A stretch of 64,000 bases of DNA, taken from contig NZ_CP022584.1 in the NCBI RefSeq assembly GCF_002240225.1, positions 62,001-126,000 on the forward strand, given 5' to 3'. Below, piece by piece: positions 16,832 through 24,935 of the stretch. This stretch comes from Paenibacillus physcomitrellae. GTDB lineage: Bacteria > Bacillota > Bacilli > Paenibacillales > Paenibacillaceae. The notes under the pieces are model-generated. The model was not told the DNA's origin, searched no databases, and worked only from the letters and a program-made list of their open reading frames with translations. Position 1 is the first letter of the stretch; every line of letters starts with the position of its first letter. Both the position numbers and the translations under genes were made by a program.

Positions 16832-17704
16832 ATGACAATCCAGTGGTTCCCCGGGCATATGACCAAGGCGCGGCGGCAGATTCAGGAAAAGCTGGGGTTA
16901 ATCGATGTAGTTATTGAGCTTGTCGATGCCCGATTGCCGCTGTCAAGCCGCAATCCGATGGTTGATGAAATCTTAAGCGGTAAGCCGAGAATGATCGTCT
17001 TGAACAAATCAGACTTGGCCGATCCGCAAATGACGAAGGAATGGCTGAATTATTTTACGGCTGAAGGTCATATAGCTCTGGAAGTAAACGCTTCAACAGG
17101 GCAAGGGACAAAAGACATTCCGAACAAAGCCAAAGAACTGTTTAAGGAAAAAATCGAACGGCAAATTGCCAAAGGAATCAAACCGCGGCCTGTACGGGCG
17201 TTAATCGTAGGGATTCCCAATGTGGGCAAATCAACGTTGATCAACCGGCTTGCCGGCAGAAATATAGCGATCACGGGCGACCGTCCGGGCGTTACAAAAG
17301 GTCAGCAGTGGATTAAGGTAGGCACCGAAATGGAGCTGCTGGATACACCGGGGATTTTGTGGCCTAAGTTTGAAGACCAAAATGTAGGTTACCGCCTGGC
17401 GGTTACGGGCGCAATCAAGGAAGAAATCCTCAATGTAGAGGATGTTGCTTTTTTTGCGATCAAATATTTGGCCCGCTATTATTGGCAGCCGCTTAAAGAG
17501 CGTTATGAGCTCGAACAGCCGCAGCCGCAGCCGCAGGATTTTGAGAATCCCGATGAAATCGTGGCGATTATGGAAGCGATCGGCCGGAAGAGAGGCTGTA
17601 TTGTCAGCGGAGGCCGGGTGGATCTTGCTAAAGCTTCCGGTATCATTTTACGTGAGCTTCGTGCCGGGAAGACAGGCCGTTATACCATGGAGTCTCCTTT
17701 CTAG
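16832..17704 (+). CDS. rbgA: Ribosome biogenesis GTPase RbgA (YlqF)
   Basis: A GTPase needed for late 50S assembly. It has 290 residues with the circularly permuted motif order of its family: G4 NKSD (58-61) comes before G1 GIPNVGKS (127-134), G2 Thr155 and G3 DTPG (171-174). A C-terminal helical RNA-binding domain follows. The histidine in PGHM near the N-terminus is a conserved feature of the family. ATG 16832 follows GAGGTGA. It lies between lepB and rnhB, as in B. subtilis, and is followed by a terminator. Confidence 0.97.
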   Translation: MTIQWFPGHMTKARRQIQEKLGLIDVVIELVDARLPLSSRNPMVDEILSGKPRMIVLNKSDLADPQMTKEWLNYFTAEGHIALEVNASTGQGTKDIPNKAKELFKEKIERQIAKGIKPRPVRALIVGIPNVGKSTLINRLAGRNIAITGDRPGVTKGQQWIKVGTEMELLDTPGILWPKFEDQNVGYRLAVTGAIKEEILNVEDVAFFAIKYLARYYWQPLKERYELEQPQPQPQDFENPDEIVAIMEAIGRKRGCIVSGGRVDLAKASGIILRELRAGKTGRYTMESPF

Positions 17705-17737
17705 TCAGTATGGGACCGCAAATCTTGGAATCAAAAG

Positions 17738-17762
17738 CCGACGGCTGTGCCGCCGGTTTTTT
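17738..17762 (+). terminator. Terminator after rbgA
   Basis: The stem CCGACGGC (17738-17745) pairs with GCCGCCGG (17749-17756), with one A:C mismatch, and is followed by six T residues. Confidence 0.72.
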
Positions 17763-17988
17763 GTGTTTTCAAAAGCTATTGGAACGGCGCGGGAGAACCG
17801 ATATATATCCAAAAGAGTAAATTGGTAATTGCTGAAGCAGGCCTGCCCAGGGCTAGGCCGAGTTGTGTCCATGTGTTAATCTAGTAGGCGAGGGCATGAG
17901 AGAAGAACGGTCCTTAGGATTGGGTTGGACGGACGACAGGATCAAACAGGTGCTGATGAAGCATTGAAGGGATATAAAAAAGGATAAA

Positions 17989-18010
17989 AGCAGCCGGTTC
18001 ACCGGCTGCT
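17989..18010. repeat. Inverted repeat before rnhB
   Basis: A perfect 9-base-pair inverted repeat (AGCAGCCGG / CCGGCTGCT) with a TTCA loop. T-rich sequence follows it only when read on the minus strand, where no gene ends. On the + strand it sits about 30 bases before rnhB and would form a 5' leader hairpin. Confidence 0.6.
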
Positions 18011-18039
18011 GCTTCAGATTGAAGCAAGAGGAGCTGCTG

Positions 18040-18660
18040 ATGGAAGATTTGCTTGTTTATGAGAAAGAGTATTGGGGAAAATCTTACCGGCAAATTGCCG
18101 GTATTGATGAGGTCGGCCGCGGATGTTTGTTCGGAGATGTCGTGGCCGCAGCCGTTATTTTGCCGGAAGGCGTGATACTGGAAGGCGTTAATGATTCCAA
18201 GAAGCTCAGCGCCAAGAAAAGGGAACAGCTGTATGAAGAAATTATGCAAACGGCTCTTGCGGTAGGGATCGGTTTCGTTGACGCAGCTATGATTGATAAA
18301 ATCAACATTAAACAGGCCGCGCGGCTGGCGATGAAGCAGGCGGTTGAAAGTATGGCAATTAGCCCAGATTTCCTGTTGGTGGACGCGGAAAGAGTAGATC
18401 TGCCGATACCGCAAATGGCTATTATTAAAGGAGATGCAAACAGCCAGTCCATTGCCGCAGCGTCTATTATTGCCAAGGTGACAAGAGACAGGCTGTGTCA
18501 AGGAGAATGGGATGCCAGGTATCCCGAATATGGCATTGCTGTACATAAAGGTTATGCGACCAAGCTGCACAGGGAACAGCTGCTGCTGCTTGGACCAACG
18601 CCGATGCACCGAAGAAGTTTCTTGACGAATTTGTTCACGGAACAGCAGCAGCTGTTCTAA
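18040..18660 (+). CDS. rnhB: Ribonuclease HII
   Basis: Cleaves the RNA strand of RNA/DNA hybrids and removes misincorporated ribonucleotides. It has 206 residues, with GIDEVGRG giving Asp23 and Glu24, LLVDAE giving Asp115, and SIIAKVTRDR giving the last acidic residue (Asp150). Instead of the common GPLAGPVV after the first motif it has GCLFGDVV. ATG 18040 is six bases after AAGAGGAG; TTG 18019 lies before that site. It follows rbgA, as in B. subtilis, and is followed by the FliK-like gene in ylqG position. Confidence 0.95.
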   Translation: MEDLLVYEKEYWGKSYRQIAGIDEVGRGCLFGDVVAAAVILPEGVILEGVNDSKKLSAKKREQLYEEIMQTALAVGIGFVDAAMIDKINIKQAARLAMKQAVESMAISPDFLLVDAERVDLPIPQMAIIKGDANSQSIAAASIIAKVTRDRLCQGEWDARYPEYGIAVHKGYATKLHREQLLLLGPTPMHRRSFLTNLFTEQQQLF

Positions 18661-18728
18661 GAGAACGGGGGATTGGATCGGAAAGATCCGTGAGCATCCG
18701 GTAATAAGTTAGGAAAGGGGGAGAACAG

Positions 18729-20918
18729 ATGAATATCGGTCCAATTGTCAGAGGAGTTTTAGGCAAAAGCCAGCCTGCTGAAGCCAAAACGCTGGAACTT
18801 CGTACGGGGCAGGTTGTAAGAGGAACCGTACTGAGTGTAGCCGAAGATGGCACGGAGGCGGTTGTCGAGGTTCAGGGGGTGAAGTTAAAAGCAGCCTTGG
18901 AGACGCCGCTTCAGCAGGGCCAATCGATGATGATGCAGGTCCAGCCGCCCGGTCAGGATGGTTTAACGGTCTTCAAGCCATTGCCGTCCGGATCTGCCGC
19001 AGCCGGCCAGGACGGCAACGTGGAGCAGCTGCTGAAGCTTGCAGGGCTGAGCGATAATGCTGACAACCGGGAACTGGTCAGACTCATGCAGCAGGCCGGT
19101 TTGCCCGTGAACCGGGAGCAGGCGGATGTTTTGATCAAAACGCTGGCGGCCAAACCGCAGGAGGTTCCATTGCCCGAATGGATAAATGCTGCTGCCGTAG
19201 CCGTACAGCGAGGCCTTCCCTTAAGCGGAGAAGTGGTGGGCGGGCTGCGTCAGGCTATTTTTGGCCCGCCCGTTCATCAGCTGCTTGCTGCACTGGAGGA
19301 ACAGCTTGCCGGGCTGCTCGGAGGCTCAGGGACGGAAGTGGACGGACAGCCGCCTCAAGGAGCCGGTGCCAAGGCAGCAGATGCAGCTGCAGTCTCGGTG
19401 AGACCTTCTGCGGCTGCTCCGGAAGGAACTGCCGATGCCGATGCAGCCTCGGTAGGACAGGGCAGAGCGGCTGCGGATAATGCGCAGGCAGGCGGAGCCG
19501 CCGCGGGTGCAGCGAAAGCCGCGGCTCCAGGAGTGGACGCTCTGCTGCAGAAGCTGCAGAGCGTCCTGGGCGAGCTGCGAAGCGAGCTCGCCGCCGGACG
19601 GGGCGACGTCCGCCCGGATCTGGCGGGCGTCGCCCGGGGAGCCGCAGCCGGAACAGAGACGGCTGCGGGTGGAAGCGCCGCGTCGGGCGAAGCGGCGCAG
19701 GCAAGTGCGCAGCCCGCATCTGGCGGGGCTGCGCAAGCCGGGCAGACCCACGAAACGGAGTCGTGGGTGGCCCGGGTGCTCAAGCTGCTCGGTGCAGAGC
19801 ACGAGCAGCAGGCGGGCCGGGCGCTGCTGCAGCAGGCAGCGCCCAAAGCGGCGGCGGCGGAATCTGCGCCGCCGGGAGGAGCGCCGTCCTTGCGCAGCGC
19901 GGACGGCGGGCAGGCAGCAGGCGGCGAAGCCGCGCCTGCTGCTGGGTCAGCGCCGCCTGCCGCTGGCGGCGGCGCACAGAGCCCCGGGGCGGCTGTGCCG
20001 GCCCCGGGAGCCCCGGCCCCTGCCCCGGCGATGGCCGGGCAGGGCAGCCCTACACCTGCCGCCGCTGGGGCAGGTGATCCGGCGGCGGGCGGGCCTGAGG
20101 CCGCTCCCGCCAATCCGCCCGCTGCGCAGAGCAGCGCAGCAGGCGACAGCCACCGCAGAGGCGAAGCTGTCCGCGGCACTGAACAGGCTGCGGGGACGAT
20201 GCTTCCCTCCGCGGAGCCTGCCGGCTCCCGGCCTGGTCAAGTTCCGGCCCATCTGCATGCGGCCGGCGACATTCCTGCGGGAGCCCCCGGACTTGGTGCC
20301 GGCTCGCCAAACGCAAGCGGCTCGCCGGCCCAGACTGTGCCAGCACCTGCAGATTCATCCGTGCTGGCCCTTAAAGATAATTTGAAAAGCCTTTTGCTGC
20401 AAATCATAGATACACCTGATGCACCGCCGCAGCTTCAGGAGGCGGCGAAACAGATGGTCCAGCAGCTTACCGGCCAGCAGCTGCTGCTGAATACGGACCG
20501 GACGGCTCCTTTTGCCCAGGTTACGATGTTTTTGCCTTTTGTTGGACCTGAAGGCGGAGAAACGGCCACGATCCAAATCCAGTCGCGCAGAGGCAAACGG
20601 GGAGAGCTTGACCCGGATAACTGCCGTTTGTGGTTTGATCTGAATATGTCCGCACTCGGAAAGCTGATGGTAGACGTTCAGGTTGCCGACAAGAAAGTTA
20701 TTCTGCAAATTCACAGTGAAGGCGAAGCTGCGGGCGCTTTTTTGGAAGGTCGTCAGGAGGAAATAGGAACAGCCATTCAGGAAGCCGGTTACCGGCTTGT
20801 AGCAATGAGAACTGATTCTTATTTTACAGAGGAGGATAAACAGGAGAACCCCGTATCCCAAACCGGAGCAACCTCCTATGTTCCACCGGTTTATAAAGGA
20901 GTGGATTACCGGATATGA
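18729..20918 (+). CDS. FliK-like protein (YlqG position) with Ala/Gly/Pro-rich middle
   Basis: A 729-residue protein. The N-terminal part (about 20-90) looks like a small beta-barrel (LRTGQVVRGTVLSV, VQGVKLKAALETPL). A long low-complexity Ala/Gly/Pro/Gln region (about 180-560) is encoded by very GC-rich DNA. The C-terminal part resembles the FliK hook-length-control domain: MSALGKLMVDVQVADKKVIL, then a helix and EAGYRLVAMRT, compared with the LGQVDIRITLHNGQLVAQF region of the true FliK encoded at 40.6 kb. It occupies the place of B. subtilis ylqG and overlaps the FlhB-like gene by four bases (ATGA). This suggests a FliK/FlhB-like interacting pair, but its role is unknown. Confidence 0.7.
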   Translation: MNIGPIVRGVLGKSQPAEAKTLELRTGQVVRGTVLSVAEDGTEAVVEVQGVKLKAALETPLQQGQSMMMQVQPPGQDGLTVFKPLPSGSAAAGQDGNVEQLLKLAGLSDNADNRELVRLMQQAGLPVNREQADVLIKTLAAKPQEVPLPEWINAAAVAVQRGLPLSGEVVGGLRQAIFGPPVHQLLAALEEQLAGLLGGSGTEVDGQPPQGAGAKAADAAAVSVRPSAAAPEGTADADAASVGQGRAAADNAQAGGAAAGAAKAAAPGVDALLQKLQSVLGELRSELAAGRGDVRPDLAGVARGAAAGTETAAGGSAASGEAAQASAQPASGGAAQAGQTHETESWVARVLKLLGAEHEQQAGRALLQQAAPKAAAAESAPPGGAPSLRSADGGQAAGGEAAPAAGSAPPAAGGGAQSPGAAVPAPGAPAPAPAMAGQGSPTPAAAGAGDPAAGGPEAAPANPPAAQSSAAGDSHRRGEAVRGTEQAAGTMLPSAEPAGSRPGQVPAHLHAAGDIPAGAPGLGAGSPNASGSPAQTVPAPADSSVLALKDNLKSLLLQIIDTPDAPPQLQEAAKQMVQQLTGQQLLLNTDRTAPFAQVTMFLPFVGPEGGETATIQIQSRRGKRGELDPDNCRLWFDLNMSALGKLMVDVQVADKKVILQIHSEGEAAGAFLEGRQEEIGTAIQEAGYRLVAMRTDSYFTEEDKQENPVSQTGATSYVPPVYKGVDYRI

Positions 20919-21229
20919 GCCATTTTGAATCCCAACAGGAGGAGCCGATCTACCGGAAGAAAGCGGTGGCTCTTAAATATGATCCCAGCGTAAGTGATGC
21001 TCCCACGGTGGCGGCTAAAGGTCAAGGTTATATGGCACAGCAGATTCTTGATCGGGCCGAAGAATTCGGCATTCCGGTTCAAGAGGACGCGAATTTGGTG
21101 GAGGTGCTGTCCAAACTGGACCTCGACCAGCAGATTCCCCCTGAGCTTTATACACTGGTAGCGGAAATTTTGAGTTTTATTTACCGTACGGACCGGGCGG
21201 CCAGAGGAGATTCCGGTTATGGCTTATAA
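20915..21229 (+). CDS. Stand-alone FlhB C-terminal-domain protein (YlqH/FlhX-like)
   Basis: A 104-residue homologue of the cytoplasmic domain of FlhB/YscU/HrcU export proteins. Residues from AVALKYD through IYR align with the C-terminal segment of the full FlhB encoded here at 49.9-51.0 kb, with about 30 of 77 identities by eye and one single-residue gap. The NPTH autocleavage motif and all membrane helices are missing, so it resembles the fragment left after FlhB cleavage. It overlaps the FliK-like gene by four bases and yraN by 11. Similar FlhB-CC proteins (FlhX) in other bacteria can replace the cleaved fragment; whether this one does is inference. Confidence 0.85.
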   Translation: MSHFESQQEEPIYRKKAVALKYDPSVSDAPTVAAKGQGYMAQQILDRAEEFGIPVQEDANLVEVLSKLDLDQQIPPELYTLVAEILSFIYRTDRAARGDSGYGL

Positions 21230-21626
21230 GGACGGCAGGCCTGCTCCCGTTCCAGCTCCAAAAAAGAACCGCAAAATCACCGGCGCAGCGGGTGAGCAGG
21301 CGGCCGCAGAGCTGCTGCTTTCGGCGGATTACCGGATTGTGGAACGTAATTGGCGCTGCCGCAGCGGAGAACTGGATATTATTGCGAGCAAAGATGGAGT
21401 GCTTGTGATCGTAGAGGTCCGCAGCCGCAGTGCGGGAGCATTGAGGTTCGGCAGTCCTGCGGAATCCGTGAATACGCGAAAAATTCGGCAGGTGAGAGAA
21501 ACGGCAGCCGTTTATCTTCACCAGACCGGTCAAACGATGTCTCCCGTCCGGTTTGATGTCATCGCGGTAATTTTGGACCAAGCCGGCCGGCCGGTCAGCA
21601 CGGAGCATTTGATCGGTGTTTTCTAG
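21219..21626 (+). CDS. yraN: YraN family (UPF0102) nuclease-fold protein
   Basis: A 135-residue protein of the UPF0102/YraN family, which has a restriction-endonuclease-like fold. The pattern GAAGEQAAAELL, then ERNWRCRSGELDIIASKDGVLVIVEVRSR with the acidic E-D-ExK-like site, is typical. Its role may be linked to DNA processing, given the frequent pairing with comM and dprA, but it is not settled. ATG 21219 is eight bases after AGAGGAGA, within the end of the preceding gene. comM follows with its own promoter. Confidence 0.9.
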   Translation: MAYKDGRPAPVPAPKKNRKITGAAGEQAAAELLLSADYRIVERNWRCRSGELDIIASKDGVLVIVEVRSRSAGALRFGSPAESVNTRKIRQVRETAAVYLHQTGQTMSPVRFDVIAVILDQAGRPVSTEHLIGVF

Positions 21627-21637
21627 GGAATAACGAC

Positions 21638-21666
21638 TTGACTTTATTGCTGCCTGATTATACAAT
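21638..21666 (+). promoter_or_regulatory. Sigma-A promoter for comM
   Basis: TTGACT (21638-21643), a 17-base spacer and TACAAT (21661-21666) match 10 of 12 consensus bases. Transcription would start near 21673, about 90 bases before comM. Confidence 0.72.
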
Positions 21667-21761
21667 CAATTCAAACTTTATTGAGCGGAAGAATAAGGAA
21701 GCACCTTTTCTTGCAGCCATGTGTAGTGAATACATGAATGCAGAAGGGGTGTTTTTTTGTT

Positions 21762-23480
21762 ATGTACGGCAAACTCTACAGCGCCTGCCTGTATGGCATC
21801 GACGGCGTTTTAATTGAAGTGGAGACTGACTTAAGCAGCGGACTGCCTATGGTATCTATTATCGGACTGCCGGATACGGCAGTGAGGGAAGCGGTAGAGC
21901 GGGTCCGTTCAGCAGTTAAAAACTGCGGGTACACCTTCCCGCTGCAGCGGATTACGATTAATTTGGCCCCTGCTGACCTTCGGAAGGAAGGTTCGGCTTT
22001 TGATTTGGCGATCGCCCTTGGTTTGCTGCAGGCAAGCGGGCAAATTCAGCTTCCTAATCCGCAGAAGCTGATGATCATCGGCGAATTATCGCTTGATGGA
22101 GGGCTTCGTCCGGTTACCGGTGTTCTGCCAATGGTGGATTTGGCGCGCAGGAAGGGCTTTGAGTCCGTGCTTTTGCCGGCTGCCAATGTAGCAGAAGCCT
22201 TGCTGCTGGAGGGAATGAAGATATACGGAATTCAACATTTGCGGGAATTGGCCTTTTTAAATGAAGGTTTAGTTCAACGTTCCCCGATCAGTACTCCAGC
22301 TGATTGCTCAAATCCGTCAAACCTGCCTGATTCATCCGCCTCTCGTAACCTTCCGATTCCATCCAGCCGCTCCAGGCAAAATCAGTTGGAAACCGGGCAG
22401 GAACGAATTTCGGCCATCATGGACCCGTGGTCTAAGCTGGAATATACGCGTGAAAATCAGGTTCACGTTGTTCGGGACGGGGAGAAGACGCTGAGTGCCG
22501 CAGCAGAAAATTATAGCGATGTCGTCGGTCAGAGACAGGTTAAACGGGCTTTGGTTATTGCTGCCGCGGGCATGCACAATCTGATTTTAATCGGGCCCCC
22601 GGGCACGGGGAAAACCATGCTGATCCGCAGACTGCCCGGAATTTTGCCCGACTTGTCCGAAGATGAGGCTTTGGAAGTGACGAAAATATACAGCGCAGCG
22701 GGGAAATTCAAGGAATTTTCGCAGGGGCTGCTGCGTAGAAGAGCCTTTCGGGCTCCCCACCATACGATTTCAGGTGCAGGATTAATAGGAGGCGGCGGAA
22801 TTCCGAAACCAGGAGAGGTCAGCCTAGCCCATAAAGGGGTTTTGTTTCTGGATGAACTGCCTGAATTTTCTCGTAATGTGCTCGAAGTGCTTCGCCAGCC
22901 CCTGGAAGAACGGACGGTAACAATCAGCCGGTCCAGAGCGGCGTTTACGTATCCGGCTCATTTTTTGCTCGCTTCTTCGATGAATCCGTGCCACTGCGGC
23001 TTTCTCGGGAGTGAGCCTCCGCTGCCGGCCTGCACCTGCACGCCTTGGCGGATCCAGCAGTACCGTTCGCGGATATCGGGGCCGCTGCTGGACAGGATCG
23101 ATCTCCAGTTGGAGGTGCCCCGGCCCAAGGAACTGCTGGCCGACGAACGTCCGGTTACCTCTGAAATGATGAAAGACCAGGTGCTGTTTGCCCAGGAACG
23201 GCAGAACCACAGGCTGCGCGGGATGGGGCTAAGCTGGAACAGCGAGCTTTCCGGGGCCAGACTCCGGAAGTCTGTGAATCTCAACAGAGCTGCGGAGCTG
23301 CTTATGAAATCTGCTTTTGAACAGCTTGGGCTCAGTATGCGGGCTTACGACCGGATCATCAAATTGGGACGTACTATCGCGGATTTGGAGGATCGCGAGC
23401 AGGTATCTGCCGAACATATTGCCGAAGCGATTCAATACCGGCAGCTGGACAAACGGATAGTCCTTCCGGGTGAGGAGTAA
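21762..23480 (+). CDS. comM: ComM/YifB family AAA+ ATPase
   Basis: A 572-residue Mg-chelatase-like AAA+ protein; in naturally competent bacteria ComM is a helicase that promotes branch migration during transformation. It has an N-terminal Lon-like domain (YSACLYGIDGVLIEVE, GLPDTAVREAVERVRSA), Walker A GPPGTGKT (278-285), Walker B LFLDELPEF, and a cysteine-rich segment NPCHCGFLG...CTCTP before the sensor region. A Ser/Pro-rich linker of roughly 60 residues (about 180-245) makes it longer than the roughly 500-residue enterobacterial form. ATG 21762 follows GAAGGGGTG; an earlier ATG (21738) precedes that site. It lies near dprA. Confidence 0.93.
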   Translation: MYGKLYSACLYGIDGVLIEVETDLSSGLPMVSIIGLPDTAVREAVERVRSAVKNCGYTFPLQRITINLAPADLRKEGSAFDLAIALGLLQASGQIQLPNPQKLMIIGELSLDGGLRPVTGVLPMVDLARRKGFESVLLPAANVAEALLLEGMKIYGIQHLRELAFLNEGLVQRSPISTPADCSNPSNLPDSSASRNLPIPSSRSRQNQLETGQERISAIMDPWSKLEYTRENQVHVVRDGEKTLSAAAENYSDVVGQRQVKRALVIAAAGMHNLILIGPPGTGKTMLIRRLPGILPDLSEDEALEVTKIYSAAGKFKEFSQGLLRRRAFRAPHHTISGAGLIGGGGIPKPGEVSLAHKGVLFLDELPEFSRNVLEVLRQPLEERTVTISRSRAAFTYPAHFLLASSMNPCHCGFLGSEPPLPACTCTPWRIQQYRSRISGPLLDRIDLQLEVPRPKELLADERPVTSEMMKDQVLFAQERQNHRLRGMGLSWNSELSGARLRKSVNLNRAAELLMKSAFEQLGLSMRAYDRIIKLGRTIADLEDREQVSAEHIAEAIQYRQLDKRIVLPGEE

Positions 23481-23610
23481 GACGGAAAATATTGCAGAAA
23501 AATGCCGAATCTCGCATTCATTCAAAACGGCTTTGTTAAAGCAATGTAATCGTTCTCAAAACGGAATAGGTTTCATATCAAAAAGATTTGTTTAAATCTT
23601 GAATTTTTTG

Positions 23611-23639
23611 AGGAAAGCGTTTTAAAAACATGCTAAAAT
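23611..23639 (+). promoter_or_regulatory. Possible cre site and -10 box before sucC
   Basis: AGGAAAGCGTTTTAA (23611-23625) fits the CcpA catabolite-responsive element with two mismatches and lies just before a -10-like TAAAAT (23634-23639). No -35 box at good spacing is evident. Carbon catabolite control of a TCA cycle operon would be sensible; evidence is motif-level only. Confidence 0.35.
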
Positions 23640-23698
23640 AAATTGGGTTTATATTGATTAACCTCATAACCGTCCGTTGATAGGAGGATTCAAACCAG

Positions 23699-24859
23699 AT
23701 GAATATCCATGAATATCAAGGAAAACAAGTATTGAAACAGTACGGTGTAGCCGTTCCGGAAGGCCATGTGGCTTTTTCGGTCGAAGAGGCCGTCCAGGCG
23801 GCCGAGAAATTGGGCACCCCGGTAGTGGTGGTTAAAGCCCAAATCCATGCGGGCGGCCGCGGCAAAGCGGGCGGAGTTAAAGTAGCCAAAGGGATAGACG
23901 AGGTAAGAAGTTATGCTCAGGAGCTGTTGGGCAAAGTGCTTGTTACGCATCAGACAGGCCCGGAAGGCAAAGAAGTGAAGAGACTGCTGATTGAGCAGGG
24001 CTGCGACATCAAGAAAGAATATTATATCGGCGTAGTGGTTGACCGTTCTACAGGGCGTGTTGTCATGATGGGTTCTGAAGAGGGCGGCACGGAGATCGAA
24101 GAAGTAGCCGCGCAAAGTCCGGAGAAGATTTTCAAAGAAGTCATTGATCCGGCTATCGGTCTGCAGGGTTTCCAGGCTCGCCGCTTGGCTTATGCCATTA
24201 ACATTCCGAAAGAACTGGTGAACAAAGCCGTTAAGTTCATGCAGGCCCTTTATCAGGCTTTTGTGGACAAAGATTGCTCGATCGCCGAAATCAACCCTCT
24301 TGTAGTTACGGGTGACGGCGAAGTAATGGCGCTGGATGCCAAATTGAATTTTGACTCCAATGCGCTGTTCCGTCATAAAGAAATTTTGGAACTGCGTGAT
24401 CTTGAAGAAGAAGACGAGAAGGAAATCGAAGCCTCCAAGTTTGATCTGAGTTATATCGCGCTGGACGGTAACATTGGCTGCATGGTTAACGGTGCAGGTC
24501 TGGCGATGGCTACGATGGATATTATCAAATATTACGGCGGCGAACCGGCCAACTTCCTGGATGTAGGGGGCGGTGCAACCGCAGAGAAGGTTACGGAAGC
24601 CTTTAAAATCATTTTGTCCGACCAGCAGGTAAAAGGAATTTTCGTTAATATCTTTGGCGGTATTATGCGCTGTGACGTTATTGCGTCCGGTATTGTGGAA
24701 GCTGCGAAGCAAGTAGGACTCAGCCGACCGCTGGTAGTTCGCCTTGAAGGCACAAACGTAGCGCTGGGCAAAGATATTTTGGCAGGCTCGGGCCTCGACA
24801 TTGTGTCCGCTGATTCCATGGCTGACGGCGCACGCAAAATCGTTCAACTGGTCTCGTAG
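23699..24859 (+). CDS. sucC: Succinyl-CoA synthetase beta subunit
   Basis: The ATP-grasp subunit of the TCA cycle enzyme that converts succinyl-CoA to succinate with nucleotide formation. It has 386 residues, starting [17 protein letters not shown], with the [15 protein letters not shown] nucleotide-binding loop, ADINPL-type motif (AEINPLVV) and C-terminal [13 protein letters not shown] 23699 follows TAGGAGG. sucD is 76 bases downstream and they form an operon ending in a terminator. All family segments are present. Confidence 0.98.
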   Translation: MNIHEYQGKQVLKQYGVAVPEGHVAFSVEEAVQAAEKLGTPVVVVKAQIHAGGRGKAGGVKVAKGIDEVRSYAQELLGKVLVTHQTGPEGKEVKRLLIEQGCDIKKEYYIGVVVDRSTGRVVMMGSEEGGTEIEEVAAQSPEKIFKEVIDPAIGLQGFQARRLAYAINIPKELVNKAVKFMQALYQAFVDKDCSIAEINPLVVTGDGEVMALDAKLNFDSNALFRHKEILELRDLEEEDEKEIEASKFDLSYIALDGNIGCMVNGAGLAMATMDIIKYYGGEPANFLDVGGGATAEKVTEAFKIILSDQQVKGIFVNIFGGIMRCDVIASGIVEAAKQVGLSRPLVVRLEGTNVALGKDILAGSGLDIVSADSMADGARKIVQLVS

Positions 24860-24935
24860 GTTTTGTAAGTCATACCTGCCGGATTTGTGAAAGTTTCCTG
24901 GTTTAACTATGTTGAATTTGAAGGAGGCCTTTGAT

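Larger units (their letters stand above)
17705..18039 (+). other. Intergenic region between rbgA and rnhB
   Basis: This 335-base region holds the rbgA terminator at its start and an inverted repeat near its end (17989-18010). It also contains a possible 23-codon frame (ATG 17896 to TGA 17967) with only a weak GGCGAGGG upstream. I see no clear promoter, tRNA or larger gene. The short frame is not annotated as a gene because nothing beyond the frame itself supports it. Confidence 0.5.

Noticed and set aside
17896..17967. 23-codon frame as a leader peptide
   Set aside because: Only a weak ribosome binding site and no known target; kept as part of a low-interest observation.
17914..18609. 231-codon minus-strand frame opposite rnhB, with a T-tract hairpin near one end
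   Set aside because: rnhB is certain on the + strand. The hairpin lies within this frame and not after its stop, so it does not act as its terminator.
19355..20179. 274-codon minus-strand frame within the FliK-like gene
   Set aside because: It lies in GC-rich repetitive coding sequence, where stop codons are rare in every frame; there is no ribosome binding site and its product is only Ala/Pro/Gly/Arg.
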